From: Peptacetobacter hiranonis
Lineage (GTDB): Bacteria > Bacillota > Clostridia > Peptostreptococcales > Peptostreptococcaceae
DNA: 64,000 bases
Assembly (NCBI RefSeq): GCF_008151785.1
Contig: NZ_CP036523.1
Span: 1,612,001-1,676,000 of the forward strand
Reading direction: 5' to 3'
Positions 16,833-25,805 of the stretch are shown piece after piece. The notes under the pieces were generated by a model. The model worked only from the letters and a program-made list of their open reading frames with translations. It ran no database searches and was not told the origin of the DNA. A program made the translations under genes and the position numbers. Every line of letters starts with the position of its first letter. Position 1 is the first letter of the stretch.

Positions 16833-18524
16833 CTACAAGAACCTTCTAGCATTGTGGAAATCTCCTCTACTAGACAAACTACTTATCTTTACTACATCTC
16901 CAGTTTGTGGTGCGTGTATGTATTGCCCACCACCGACATACATTCCTACATGATGTACTTTACTTTTACCGAAGAATACCAAATCACCAGGTTGTAAGTT
17001 ACCTTTACTTACAGATTGGCCATACCTACTCTGTTCTGAAGATGTACGTGGAATTGATTTTCCCATCTGTTTGGCCACCCAATAGATTAATCCACTACAA
17101 TCAAAAGAATTAGGACCCGTTGCTCCCCATTTATATGGTTTACCAAGCTGACTTTTAGCTAATGTAACTGCTCTATTATTTCCACCTCCAGCAGAAGAAA
17201 ATCCTGTACCATTTCCAATTATAATTTCTCCATATTTTCTTCCCCAGGCATAAGCACTTTTCTTGTCTGGATAAAGCAAATCTATGTGATAAACTCCATT
17301 AACGACCTGTATCTTTCCTCCACGATCATTTACACGATATACCTTTCCATCATTGCTTGTACCAGTTCCACAAACTTGTATTTGCGTATTAAATGGAATT
17401 GATGGAGGTGCTGCACATGTATTAGAACTTGGATTAAGTCTCTCTCCGTTTGCTGCAACAAACCCTCCTTGAAGTTTATCGTTGCTTGGATAATATGCAG
17501 TGAATAGAGCTTTAACCTTTTTACCATTTAATATTCCACCACCAGATGCTCCATCGGCGTTCTCCTCTTTACCATCCTCAGCCTTCTCATCCATGATATT
17601 CTCAAAATTCAAAGTCAGACTGATTTCGTGATGGTTATTAGAATATGTATGCGTATCACTATCAATGTAAAACTTACCTACTAAGCCACTTACAGTATCC
17701 TTTACCATAACAGCATTTCCAGTAACACACGTTGCATCTCCAATCCCTTTCAGATTACACTTCTTATCAACGTCCTTAAATATCTCATTTATCTCATCGT
17801 TACTAAGACCGCCGTCCTTCATTTCCTTGACTTCCTGGATAACTCCATAAACGTCAATCAACTCTTTTTTATCCTTTACTTCTTTCTGATTTCCATTAGA
17901 ATCAGTGATAACTATTCTATCAACTATATTCTGAGCATCTATAGAATACTCAGAATCAATTAGGTTCTTTCCTTCCTCAAAGCCTACCTTAAGTACTGTA
18001 ACACCCTTTTCAATCAGATATACCTTCTGTCTAGTTATTGCGAACATATACTTTTTCTTACTACTCTTAGCCTCCTCAGTATATGCAGTCATGATAATAT
18101 CGTAAAAAGACTTGTTCACGAAAACCTTAGACATCTTAGTCTTTCCTTTTACGATATCACCTCTTACAAACTTATTCTTTTGTAATACTTCTGATGCTAT
18201 CTCATCAGCTCTCTTATTCGTAAAGTTGAAAGAGCCTTTACTCTTTGTAAGTCTCCACCCTTCATCAAGAGCTGTATACTTAAAAGTATCAGAGGAACTA
18301 TTCTTATCTATACTCAAAACAGTTCCTCTAAATACTTCCTCTTCCTCATCATAAAACTTTGCCATATCTCCATTAGCTATATTGAATCCTGCTGATCTTA
18401 TTGTACTGAACTCACATTTTCTTCCACACTGTTTAATATCTCCGCTAGTTGTTACACTCTCAGTAATATTTGTGATATCGTACTTGCTTCCGTCCTTTTT
18501 CTGAATTACCATCTTTATATTCAT
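16833..18524 (-). CDS. Baseplate hub XkdQ-like protein fused to 3D and NlpC/P60 domains
   Basis: The 563-residue protein has an XkdQ hub domain (about 1-330), a Gly-rich linker, a 3D domain (about 335-435, ALFTAYYP and VNDRGG) and a C-terminal NlpC/P60 peptidase. The catalytic Cys is in FDCSGLIYW and the His in VHHVGMYVG. It probably forms the tail tip and cuts the host peptide crosslink during entry. The PBSX homologue is shorter and lacks these two domains, so this is a fusion. It lies 1 bp upstream from the XkdP-like gene stop. Confidence 0.88.
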   Translation of the reverse strand: MNIKMVIQKKDGSKYDITNITESVTTSGDIKQCGRKCEFSTIRSAGFNIANGDMAKFYDEEEEVFRGTVLSIDKNSSSDTFKYTALDEGWRLTKSKGSFNFTNKRADEIASEVLQKNKFVRGDIVKGKTKMSKVFVNKSFYDIIMTAYTEEAKSSKKKYMFAITRQKVYLIEKGVTVLKVGFEEGKNLIDSEYSIDAQNIVDRIVITDSNGNQKEVKDKKELIDVYGVIQEVKEMKDGGLSNDEINEIFKDVDKKCNLKGIGDATCVTGNAVMVKDTVSGLVGKFYIDSDTHTYSNNHHEISLTLNFENIMDEKAEDGKEENADGASGGGILNGKKVKALFTAYYPSNDKLQGGFVAANGERLNPSSNTCAAPPSIPFNTQIQVCGTGTSNDGKVYRVNDRGGKIQVVNGVYHIDLLYPDKKSAYAWGRKYGEIIIGNGTGFSSAGGGNNRAVTLAKSQLGKPYKWGATGPNSFDCSGLIYWVAKQMGKSIPRTSSEQSRYGQSVSKGNLQPGDLVFFGKSKVHHVGMYVGGGQYIHAPQTGDVVKISSLSSRGDFHNARRFL

Positions 18525-19160
18525 TTACGGAATCACCAACTTCCAGCCATCAACAATTAAATTAGGATTTTTTACCTTATCCTTATTTGCATTAGCTATT
18601 TTCATATATTGACTACCATCTCCATAATACTTCTTAGCTAATCCCCAAAGAGTATCTCCACGTTTAACTATATGTGTTGTGCTGCTCTTTTTCTTTTTAG
18701 TATCTGTAGGTCTCTTTGTAGTAGTTGGCTTTTTAGTACTAGAGCTATTAGTAGCAGGAGCAATCTGAGGAATTTCTATCTCCTTATACTCTGTAAGAGA
18801 TAATGAGAAATATACATCTCCAAGACCATTTATTTTATAAGTTTTCTCAAAGGATTCCACTAAAAATTGCTTATTTATATCAGTTCCCGTCATTATAAAT
18901 CTAATCGGCTTTTTCTCTCTCTTAGCCGACTCTATATGATTTATAAAAGTTTCTGGCTGTGGAAATCCATTATACTGACAAAATGGTCTGTATCTGCTAG
19001 GGAAAAAGGAACTGAATGATAGAGTATCTAATTTTTCGCCACCATATAAACCTACTTCTCCAGAATTTACCAAAGAAATAGTATTAATATCCGCCCCAGT
19101 TTTTACAGATACCTCTTGTATGGGTACTGGTAGCCTTAAATCATCAATATAAAACTCCAT
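18525..19160 (-). CDS. LysM-containing tail protein, XkdP-like
   Basis: The 211-residue protein has an N-terminal domain with VSVKTGADINTISLVNSGEVGLYGGEKLDTLSFSSFFP, a Thr/Lys-rich linker and a C-terminal LysM module (HIVKRGDTLWGLAKKYYGDGSQYMKIANAN). It connects the tape measure and the hub, and the LysM part probably touches peptidoglycan. Confidence 0.88.
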   Translation of the reverse strand: MEFYIDDLRLPVPIQEVSVKTGADINTISLVNSGEVGLYGGEKLDTLSFSSFFPSRYRPFCQYNGFPQPETFINHIESAKREKKPIRFIMTGTDINKQFLVESFEKTYKINGLGDVYFSLSLTEYKEIEIPQIAPATNSSSTKKPTTTKRPTDTKKKKSSTTHIVKRGDTLWGLAKKYYGDGSQYMKIANANKDKVKNPNLIVDGWKLVIP

Positions 19161-19175
19161 ATTTCATCATCCTTC

Positions 19176-20924
19176 CTATGCAAAATTAAGCAATGCTATT
19201 CTTAGCATTTCCACGAACTGAGCCACTATATCATTAATATCCATATTGTTAGCTATATTGAATGAATCTGCTAATTTATTAATAGTTATATTTATTATGT
19301 TCTGCCCATTTCCAGAACTTACTGGTGTAGGCATAGCTCTATTAACCATTGCCCTACTCTCTCTATTAGTAAATACTTTAGAACCACTTGGCATCTGTAC
19401 AAGCTCTGGTCCATGTTCACCAACCACAGATAATCCACCGCTCCAATACTTAGTACCAGTAGCATTACCACCAAGGAACCTACTAACTCCGCCACTTATA
19501 AATCCAGTAACACTAGATAATGCGTTTCCTATTCCATCTATAAGAGGCTTCACAAAATTATAGGCTTTTTTAACTATATTCATTATGCTAGTAAATACTC
19601 TTTTAAAAGTATTCCCAACAGTAGTAAGCACACTTCCAACGTTTTTAAGAGATGGTGCAATAGCACTAATTGCACTTTTAACGTATGGAGCTACTGCAGA
19701 TACAATCTGAGATATTCCATTAAGAGCAACTGATGCGACACTTAACAACCCACTAAACACAGGCCACAATGCTTTTATAGCTTGCCCTATAACTGGAGCA
19801 ACAGTCTGTATAATACTTCCTACACTCTGCCAAACTTCCTGGAATATAGGCTGTAATACTGGCATTTGTGAACTTAAAAAGCTAACAGCTCCACCTATCC
19901 CTTGCCCTATAGCATTTCCTATAGCGGTAAATGTAGGTAAAGCTCCTTGTAGCATAGAAGTAATTCCCGTCATAGCAGGAACTAAGCTCTGTAATATCCC
20001 TGTACCCATTTCAGCTAGACCAGTCTGTAAGTTCCCTACCATTGTAGAGAATGCTCCAGCTCCACTCTGTGCTAATTTAGCTGAACCACCAGAATATAAT
20101 TTAGAAAGTTCCTCCCTAGTCTTTTTAGGATCATCTGTGCTTGACCCCTTATAGCCAAACTCTTTTAGTCTTTCCATTTCGCCCATATCGGCATCAGCTA
20201 GAGCCTCCATTGCATCACTAACTGTCTTTCCAGGATTAAGAGCTGCCATATCCTCAGCTAATTTCAAAGTCTTCATAGCCTCTTTTGTAGAGCCCTTACT
20301 TATCTGTAATGCTCTTGTCCCTGCTTTCATAACCTCATCTGTGGTAAATGGTGTCGCATTAGCATTTTTTCTAAGTGCTTTAGTGTAGTTAGCACTCATT
20401 TTGCTTATCTGTGCTGCACTCTTGTCCTTGTTGTTAACTCCCATGAAATGACTAACAGAAATCTGTTGCTTTTCTAAATCCATAGCCGACTTGACTGATG
20501 TCACCAAGGCGGTTACTGCAATAGTAATTGGAGCTCTAAATGCAGATAACTTAGACTTAATAGCTCCTATCATAGAACTAGCTTTATCCTTTAGAGCTAC
20601 AATTGGCTTGACTGACATCCTTCCTACTGCTTTTGCTGTATTTTTTATCTTGTCTAGCTTTTCTTTTGCCAACTGTGTATTAGCTACAACCTTAACTATC
20701 CGAGACCTTTTATCTTTAAATTTTGTTCTAAGCTTTTTTAACTCTTTATGAGCCTTAGTAGCATCTAATCTTGCAGTATATTTTTCTTTTGCTGTTTTTC
20801 TAAGATTATCTCTAGTGCTTTTCAACTCTCTCTGGAACTGTTTCTGTTCTCTTCTTATCTCTCTCATAGTTCCAGACATATTATCTTTTAGTGAAATTAC
20901 TGCACTAATATACTTTTTTCCCAT
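19176..20924 (-). CDS. Tail tape measure protein (short)
   Basis: The 582-residue protein sets tail length. It has a basic coiled-coil N-terminus (to about residue 110), a TP901-type core with hydrophobic Gly/Ala-rich segments (about 115-460), and a conserved C-terminal GEHGPELVQMPSGSKVFTNRES motif. The length predicts a tail of under 100 nm, which is an inference from the usual ratio. The gene starts immediately after the frameshifted chaperone extension ends. Confidence 0.88.
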   Translation of the reverse strand: MGKKYISAVISLKDNMSGTMREIRREQKQFQRELKSTRDNLRKTAKEKYTARLDATKAHKELKKLRTKFKDKRSRIVKVVANTQLAKEKLDKIKNTAKAVGRMSVKPIVALKDKASSMIGAIKSKLSAFRAPITIAVTALVTSVKSAMDLEKQQISVSHFMGVNNKDKSAAQISKMSANYTKALRKNANATPFTTDEVMKAGTRALQISKGSTKEAMKTLKLAEDMAALNPGKTVSDAMEALADADMGEMERLKEFGYKGSSTDDPKKTREELSKLYSGGSAKLAQSGAGAFSTMVGNLQTGLAEMGTGILQSLVPAMTGITSMLQGALPTFTAIGNAIGQGIGGAVSFLSSQMPVLQPIFQEVWQSVGSIIQTVAPVIGQAIKALWPVFSGLLSVASVALNGISQIVSAVAPYVKSAISAIAPSLKNVGSVLTTVGNTFKRVFTSIMNIVKKAYNFVKPLIDGIGNALSSVTGFISGGVSRFLGGNATGTKYWSGGLSVVGEHGPELVQMPSGSKVFTNRESRAMVNRAMPTPVSSGNGQNIINITINKLADSFNIANNMDINDIVAQFVEMLRIALLNFA

Positions 20925-21107
20925 TTATTCACCTCCACCTAAGAAGGCATTATAAAATTCTATCTTTTTATCTTCTTCTACTCTCATAGAAGCTAAATAA
21001 AAGAGCTTATCAACATAACTCATATTGATAAGCTCATCTAATCTATGCCCACGATTTATATAGTGGGCATACATCTCTAAAAATCCATCTCTTTTTATTA
21101 CTTTTTT
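20925..21107 (-). CDS. Tail assembly chaperone extension, reached by -1 frameshift
   Basis: This frame has no good start of its own. It is entered from the upstream gene by slipping one base back on A AAA AAG. It then reads VIKRDGFLEMYAHYINRGH and about 40 more residues, ending GGGE just before the tape measure start. This matches the gpG/gpGT plan in which a fraction of ribosomes make a longer chaperone that helps tape measure and tube assembly. Confidence 0.78.
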   Translation of the reverse strand, partial: KKVIKRDGFLEMYAHYINRGHRLDELINMSYVDKLFYLASMRVEEDKKIEFYNAFLGGGE

Positions 21108-21481
21108 AGTTCTTCAACTTCTTCTACTCCATCATATCCACTCATAGCTACTAGTTTTCTAGCTATATCAGCTACTTCAAAGGTATCAAATATCTCAAAT
21201 AATATATCTGTTGGTTCTTTTATCTTATCTTTGAAGGCTTCTAATACTTCTGGGGAATGTAAATTAGGTTCTTTTAGACATTCATATACTAAATAGCTAT
21301 CTGCAAACTCTTCATCCATCTCCTGCACATCAAAAAGTAGCTCTTTATCTGGTTTTTCAACTACTATACATGCGTCTATTGATTTTACATATAACTTTTT
21401 AATTTCTTTTTTCTTATTTTTAAAAAACTCTTTTCTTTTTAATATATCTTCTATAGTTATTACTTCCATATTTCTAGCCAT
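21098..21481 (-). CDS. Tail assembly chaperone (XkdN-like, gpG equivalent)
   Basis: The 127-residue acidic protein lies between tail tube and tape measure genes, the fixed position of tail chaperones. Features include IEDILKRKEFFKNKKKEIKKLYV and EIFDTFEVADIARKLVAMSGY. It ends EELKK, where the codons CTA AAA AAG contain a perfect slippery heptamer. It is likely to coat the tape measure protein during assembly. Confidence 0.8.
   Translation of the reverse strand: MARNMEVITIEDILKRKEFFKNKKKEIKKLYVKSIDACIVVEKPDKELLFDVQEMDEEFADSYLVYECLKEPNLHSPEVLEAFKDKIKEPTDILFEIFDTFEVADIARKLVAMSGYDGVEEVEELKK
21101..21107 (-). promoter_or_regulatory. Programmed -1 frameshift site A AAA AAG
   Basis: The heptamer is in the correct phase (codons CTA AAA AAG TAA) directly before the zero-frame stop. 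The -1 frame is open for about 60 codons downstream. No strong pseudoknot was identified by eye. Confidence 0.75.
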
Positions 21482-21497
21482 TTTTACTCTCCTTATA

Positions 21498-21944
21498 TTA
21501 TGCTGCTAATATTTCATCTGGCATATCTGAATCAGATGGTGTAAATCCAAATGATGTTTCTTCTTCAATTTTTGAACCTTTTTCAAAGCTCATAAGAGTT
21601 AATTCATTTAGCCAAACATTTCTTAATATACAAGTTTCTGTCTGTTTTGCTATAGCGTTAGGAGATTTTAGCTGACCCATAAGTTCGCTTCTTGGGTCTT
21701 CACCTCTCTTAATTGCTTCAAGATATGCTTTTTTACCTCTACTGTATACTTTTGTGAATTTCATAGTACCTTCACCAGTTAGAGATACCAAGTTTGAGTC
21801 GTTGTCTATTCCTATGATTACATCTTCTCTATTTATAGTTATCTTAGCTTCAAATGATGCTATCTCAGCTATTAAATATCCATTCCACCATAGTTTCCCA
21901 TGAGTTCCATTTATAACATTTGAACCATTATATTTTCCAGCCAT
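21498..21944 (-). CDS. Tail tube protein, XkdM-like
   Basis: The 148-residue protein matches the XkdM (DUF2001) tube family: MAGKYNGSNVINGTHGKLWWNGYLIAEIASFEAKI at the start, then KFTKVYSRGKK and a C-terminal FGFTPSDSDMPDEI. It forms the inner tube of the contractile tail and follows the sheath gene by 13 bp. Confidence 0.9.
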   Translation of the reverse strand: MAGKYNGSNVINGTHGKLWWNGYLIAEIASFEAKITINREDVIIGIDNDSNLVSLTGEGTMKFTKVYSRGKKAYLEAIKRGEDPRSELMGQLKSPNAIAKQTETCILRNVWLNELTLMSFEKGSKIEEETSFGFTPSDSDMPDEILAA

Positions 21945-21957
21945 AAACTAATCCTCC

Positions 21958-23031
21958 TTACATATAAAGTTCTAGTTTTAAATCTTCCATTGCGTCGGCT
22001 ATTCTGAATTTTGCGTAACCAAATACATAAGAGCCAGTATTAAATTCTTTTAATTCTTGCTCTGTCATTGTAGTTACATCTACACCAGTTCCTTTTATCC
22101 ACTTCTTCTGAGCCTCAAATGCCACATCAGCTTCATTAATCACATTAGGATCTAAAAGCTCCTGTTTCCGAAGTGAATCTAAATAGCCTTTTATTGCACC
22201 AAAAAAGAGAACCTTATTCGGATAAGTATTCATTACTTTTCCAACATAGTAGTTCTCCCATGTATCCTGAATATCGGCTTTTATTAAGTCTGCCGTATCT
22301 AATATTTTTATCTTTTTAAAATCTTCTATCTCTCCAAGGCCAACCTCTGTCATAGCGGTTACACCTCTGACGAATTTTATTTTTTCGCCATCGTTAGTTA
22401 AGATTAATTCTCCATTATCAACTGCTGCATTTTCATCTTCATGTACAGTTATTTCTGTAACCTCTTCTAGCACATGATATGTGATTGACTGTGTACTAGG
22501 TAGACCTGCTAGTATACCAGCAACCCTTGCAGTATATGCCTCAGTTGAATAAGCTTTATCCTTTACCTTTATTCCCTTAGTAGTAAAGTTGATTAAACCT
22601 TTTTCTGTTTTAGACTTCACTCCAGTAAGAACAGCTTTGTAAGTTCTTCCTTTTTTTCTCATCTTAGTAATCCAAGCTTCTACCTTAGCAACACTATCAC
22701 TAGGTATTTCTGGAACTGCTAGATAATTAAATTTGAAGTACTCTAATTTTTCTAATCCTTTATCTAGAGTTTTATCGCCTGCTGCGAAGTCATCTATTAC
22801 TTCAACTATTACCTTGCTTGGTTCTCCAAGGAATGTAAGTCTTAGAAAATCGTAGTTATCTTCAGTCCAATCACTTTCTTTTACTTCATCAAAGCTTTTG
22901 TATGTTACTGTTTTTCCTTTTACAGTTCCAGTTGTGTCTTTAAGTACTAGAGCAACTACTCCTCTTGCACTTCTCCAACTCATATCTAAAGCTTTTCTTC
23001 TAAATTCAATCAGACATTCTGGTATTCCCAT
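21958..23031 (-). CDS. Tail sheath protein, XkdK-like
   Basis: The 357-residue protein is the contractile sheath subunit, which marks this phage as a myovirus. Family features are FRRKALDMSWRSARGVVALVLKD at the start, AGILAGLPSTQSITYHVL in the middle, and a C-terminal insertion ending YGYAKFRIADAMEDLKLELYM-like (here FGYAKFRIADAMEDL). It is about 80-100 residues shorter than PBSX XkdK, as in many clostridial phages. Confidence 0.88.
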   Translation of the reverse strand: MGIPECLIEFRRKALDMSWRSARGVVALVLKDTTGTVKGKTVTYKSFDEVKESDWTEDNYDFLRLTFLGEPSKVIVEVIDDFAAGDKTLDKGLEKLEYFKFNYLAVPEIPSDSVAKVEAWITKMRKKGRTYKAVLTGVKSKTEKGLINFTTKGIKVKDKAYSTEAYTARVAGILAGLPSTQSITYHVLEEVTEITVHEDENAAVDNGELILTNDGEKIKFVRGVTAMTEVGLGEIEDFKKIKILDTADLIKADIQDTWENYYVGKVMNTYPNKVLFFGAIKGYLDSLRKQELLDPNVINEADVAFEAQKKWIKGTGVDVTTMTEQELKEFNTGSYVFGYAKFRIADAMEDLKLELYM

Positions 23032-23033
23032 AC

Positions 23034-23444
23034 TTATACGCCCTCCATTTCTAATATTTGCATCTTCACATAGTCCTTTTCCTCAAACATATTCATATCT
23101 TTATCTATAGTTGTGTCTATTCTGTATTGAAGTACGTTATCTATCATATCTATGCTTATTTCACTTATACTTATTGCATCCTCACCAGCTAGATTTATAG
23201 TGTAGTCAGAAAATATCTCATTGAGTTTATCTGTCATTTTTAATAGTTCTAGCTGCTTTTTATCCGTTGGAAAATAATGTATTGTAATAGCAATCATCGT
23301 TGAAGATTCGCTATTGGCTATCACCATTAACTGCACAAAAAAAGCAGGTCTTTCAAACCCGCTTCTAATATCATCTGATACTATTGGTATATTCAATGGC
23401 TTTAATTTTTCATTAACAGCTCTTGCTATATCTACTAACTTCAT
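23034..23444 (-). CDS. Tail terminator/completion protein (DUF6838-like)
   Basis: The 136-residue protein lies between the HK97 gp10-like and sheath genes. Its start MKLVDIARAVNEKLK and the FPTDKKQLELLKMTDKLNEIF segment fit phage tail terminators of PBSX-type phages. Function rests on position and general likeness. Confidence 0.65.
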   Translation of the reverse strand: MKLVDIARAVNEKLKPLNIPIVSDDIRSGFERPAFFVQLMVIANSESSTMIAITIHYFPTDKKQLELLKMTDKLNEIFSDYTINLAGEDAISISEISIDMIDNVLQYRIDTTIDKDMNMFEEKDYVKMQILEMEGV

Positions 23445-23447
23445 TTG

Positions 23448-23900
23448 CTATTCCTTTAAGTCAAATATTTCATCGACTAATTTTTCTATTCTTGCATCTA
23501 TCTTAGGTTGCTGATGAGTCATTGTGTTCTTCAACATGTGAACTCCTTCTGCATAACCTATTACTTTTCTACTACTTTTTTTCTTTCCATGAGTGACTAT
23601 ATCGTGGCCATACTCAATCAAGTGTGCATGTGGAGCATTATTTCTCAATGCTCCAAAAGTCTTTCCTGGTTTATCCATCTTTTGTATTTTCCAACTATCT
23701 CTTAGATGCTTACTATTTTTATATTTTTTATTTTTCTTTTCAGCCCATGGAGTTCTAGCTATTACCTCTGCTTTACATTCTCCTAAGCTTTTATCTACAA
23801 GTTTATCTGCTTTTTCTGGATATTCTTTACATATTTTGTAATACATTTTTTCTGTAAAATCATCCAATCCATCGCATTTGAAATCAGTTCCACTACTCAT
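23448..23900 (-). CDS. HK97 gp10-like neck protein
   Basis: The 150-residue protein has the family pattern: a helical N-terminus, EVIARTPW, LRDSWKI, and NNAPHAHLIEYGHDI followed by a C-terminal helix. These proteins join head and tail. It overlaps the upstream head-closure gene by 8 bp. Confidence 0.82.
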   Translation of the reverse strand: MSSGTDFKCDGLDDFTEKMYYKICKEYPEKADKLVDKSLGECKAEVIARTPWAEKKNKKYKNSKHLRDSWKIQKMDKPGKTFGALRNNAPHAHLIEYGHDIVTHGKKKSSRKVIGYAEGVHMLKNTMTHQQPKIDARIEKLVDEIFDLKE

Positions 23901-24234
23901 CGTAATTACCTTCTTTCAGTACTTTTACATCTATATGCGTTTCGTACATATCTAGCTCATCTATATTGTTTACATGTGCTATTCTATATACTACATTTTT
24001 GTAAACTATTCTCATATCTTCAGTAATATCTTCTCTGTATCTGACTTTAAATCTGTAAGTCTCCTCAATACCTTCTTTTCCTAAAGATTCAACAGTATTA
24101 TTTCTCAATCTAATCTTTTCAGCCCAAGTACTCTTATAATCTTTCCAATCTTTATTTACAGATCCTATTTCATTCTCAACATTTTCTTTTCGCTGGAATG
24201 TTATATAATGCCTCATTTTACCAATCTTCATCAC
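23893..24234 (-). CDS. Head closure protein (SPP1 gp16 / head-tail adaptor)
   Basis: The 113-residue protein starts MKIGKMRHYITFQRKENVENEIGSV, typical of phage head-tail joining proteins, and has the beta-rich ETYRFKVRYREDITEDMRIVYKN core. It overlaps its upstream neighbour by 4 bp. Confidence 0.82.
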   Translation of the reverse strand: MMKIGKMRHYITFQRKENVENEIGSVNKDWKDYKSTWAEKIRLRNNTVESLGKEGIEETYRFKVRYREDITEDMRIVYKNVVYRIAHVNNIDELDMYETHIDVKVLKEGNYDE

Positions 24235-24527
24235 TTCACCCTATAATCATTACACATTGCAAGCTGTGCAACGATGTTATCTAATACATTTTGAGTTTTT
24301 AGTGATGCCTGCTCAGTACTACCTCTGCTCTCAAAGAGCTCTGCTACATACTTATAAACGTATATAGCAGATAGTCTTGAGCTTTCAAGCTGAATACTAG
24401 TCAATCCAGTTTGATTTTTTAGCATTTCCTCAGCGGATTCTATAAGAGCTGTTATAAATTCATCTTCCTCGGTGTAATCGGCATCAATTCTTAGATACTT
24501 TTTTACGTCTGCTAGTGCTACTAACAT
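24231..24527 (-). CDS. Head-tail connector protein (gp6/gp15-like)
   Basis: The 98-residue, mostly helical protein begins MLVALADVKKYLRIDADYTEEDEFITALIESAEEML, a signature of the phage gp6-like connector family that sits under the portal. The ribosome binding site GAAGGTG lies just upstream. Confidence 0.85.
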   Translation of the reverse strand: MLVALADVKKYLRIDADYTEEDEFITALIESAEEMLKNQTGLTSIQLESSRLSAIYVYKYVAELFESRGSTEQASLKTQNVLDNIVAQLAMCNDYRVK

Positions 24528-24594
24528 CTTTTACACCTTCTTCTTCCGTAGTAGACTCTGTTTCTTCAGTAGCCTCTACTTCTACTTTAAGCAT
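24484..24594 (-). CDS. Possible small acidic/basic phage protein overlapping the connector gene
   Basis: A 36-codon frame begins MLKVEVEATEETESTTEEEG and ends with a basic RRKKVSKN. It starts 9 bp downstream of the capsid stop, without a strong ribosome binding site, and overlaps the connector gene in another frame. Similar short genes occur here in some phages, but this one may be only leader sequence. Confidence 0.3.
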   Translation of the reverse strand: MLKVEVEATEETESTTEEEGVKDVSSTSRRKKVSKN

Positions 24595-24602
24595 ACTTGG
24601 GA

Positions 24603-25805
24603 TTACCGCTTTTTTAGGATTACAAGAGAATCTTTATTAGTTACTTTACCATCAACTAACATAGCTGTTTTAGTTACTTCATCATCTGTTTCTTCATCTA
24701 TGTATTTTCTTATTCCCATATTGAATGCAGTATTTAGAGTATAGTCTTTAAAGTTGAATATAAATGCAAATATTTTAGTAGCTCCTAAAGTACTTGAGAA
24801 TGAGTCAACATGCTTAGTTATGTGTACTCTTCTTCCTAGTAAGTATCTAGTTATTTTTCCATCTATACCATGGTCAACTCTAGCAACTAACTGCCCATTG
24901 CTATCAGTTATTCCTATGAACTGCATGAAAGTCTTTTTAGACATACACCATTCTGCAGTCTCTTCATATTCTTCTGGTATTGCCGCTTCTGCATCAAGTA
25001 GAGTTTTTAACTCTATAGCCGTAACTTCAAGAGCCTGACCTTCATTTGCTTCTTCTTTTAATATCCCTTTTGGTTTTCCAGAACCATCTCCATTTATTAT
25101 TGCTTCTTCTAAAGCTTTTATCATAGCATCAGCTATGTTTTCAACTAAGTTAGATTCAAATGAAGCTAGTGTTAAGTTTGCAACCTCTAAAGTAACTGAT
25201 ACTGCACATCTTAACTTGTGATAACCAAATATTACTTTTCCATAGTCTTTTTTCTGTTTATCAGAACCAGCTCCTTCAGCAACCCAAGTTGCAACTGGTT
25301 TTAATTTTTCAACTGGTATCTCTATACCACCAGGTACATTAGTTCTGTTAACTAAAGCTAATATGTTTCCGCTATTTTCTAATTTTTTTATTATCTTCTG
25401 AGATATTTCAGTTGGTATAAGTATTCCAACATCTGTAGATTTAGATGGTCCTGTTGCATTTAAGGCTGTTAATTCATTGCTTTTTTCACCTTTTACAACA
25501 TAATTCATAAATGCATTTCTATAATCTAATGTATTTAGAGCATCATCTTCTATATTTTTAGATTTTTCTATAGTTGAGTCTATTACCGAGTTACCTTTTC
25601 CAGTAAAGTCAACAAAATCATCTATTGTTTTGTTTCTTAATGCGTTTAAATTAGCATTAGCTTTACCTTCTTCTTCAAATTTAGCATCTAAGTTAGCTAT
25701 TTCTTCCATTTTTGCATTAGCTTCCTCAACTTTATTGGCTTCTATTAAGTTTTCAGCCTCTAATATCATCGTACTTCTTTTATTTTTATATTCTTTAAGA
25801 TTCAT
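24603..25805 (-). CDS. Major capsid protein, HK97 family
   Basis: The 400-residue protein has an N-terminal coiled-coil delta/scaffold segment (about residues 1-105) and the HK97 fold, with ILIPTEISQKIIKKLENSG, VAEGAG and IINGDGSGKPKGIL motifs. The scaffold part should be cleaved by the protease encoded just upstream. The C-terminus ends in DSLVILKKR. Confidence 0.93.
   Translation of the reverse strand: MNLKEYKNKRSTMILEAENLIEANKVEEANAKMEEIANLDAKFEEEGKANANLNALRNKTIDDFVDFTGKGNSVIDSTIEKSKNIEDDALNTLDYRNAFMNYVVKGEKSNELTALNATGPSKSTDVGILIPTEISQKIIKKLENSGNILALVNRTNVPGGIEIPVEKLKPVATWVAEGAGSDKQKKDYGKVIFGYHKLRCAVSVTLEVANLTLASFESNLVENIADAMIKALEEAIINGDGSGKPKGILKEEANEGQALEVTAIELKTLLDAEAAIPEEYEETAEWCMSKKTFMQFIGITDSNGQLVARVDHGIDGKITRYLLGRRVHITKHVDSFSSTLGATKIFAFIFNFKDYTLNTAFNMGIRKYIDEETDDEVTKTAMLVDGKVTNKDSLVILKKR

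Noticed and set aside
24484-24594. Capsid decoration protein gene
   Set aside because: The frame of 36 codons is too short for a decoration protein and overlaps the connector gene; it is kept only as a low-confidence small frame.
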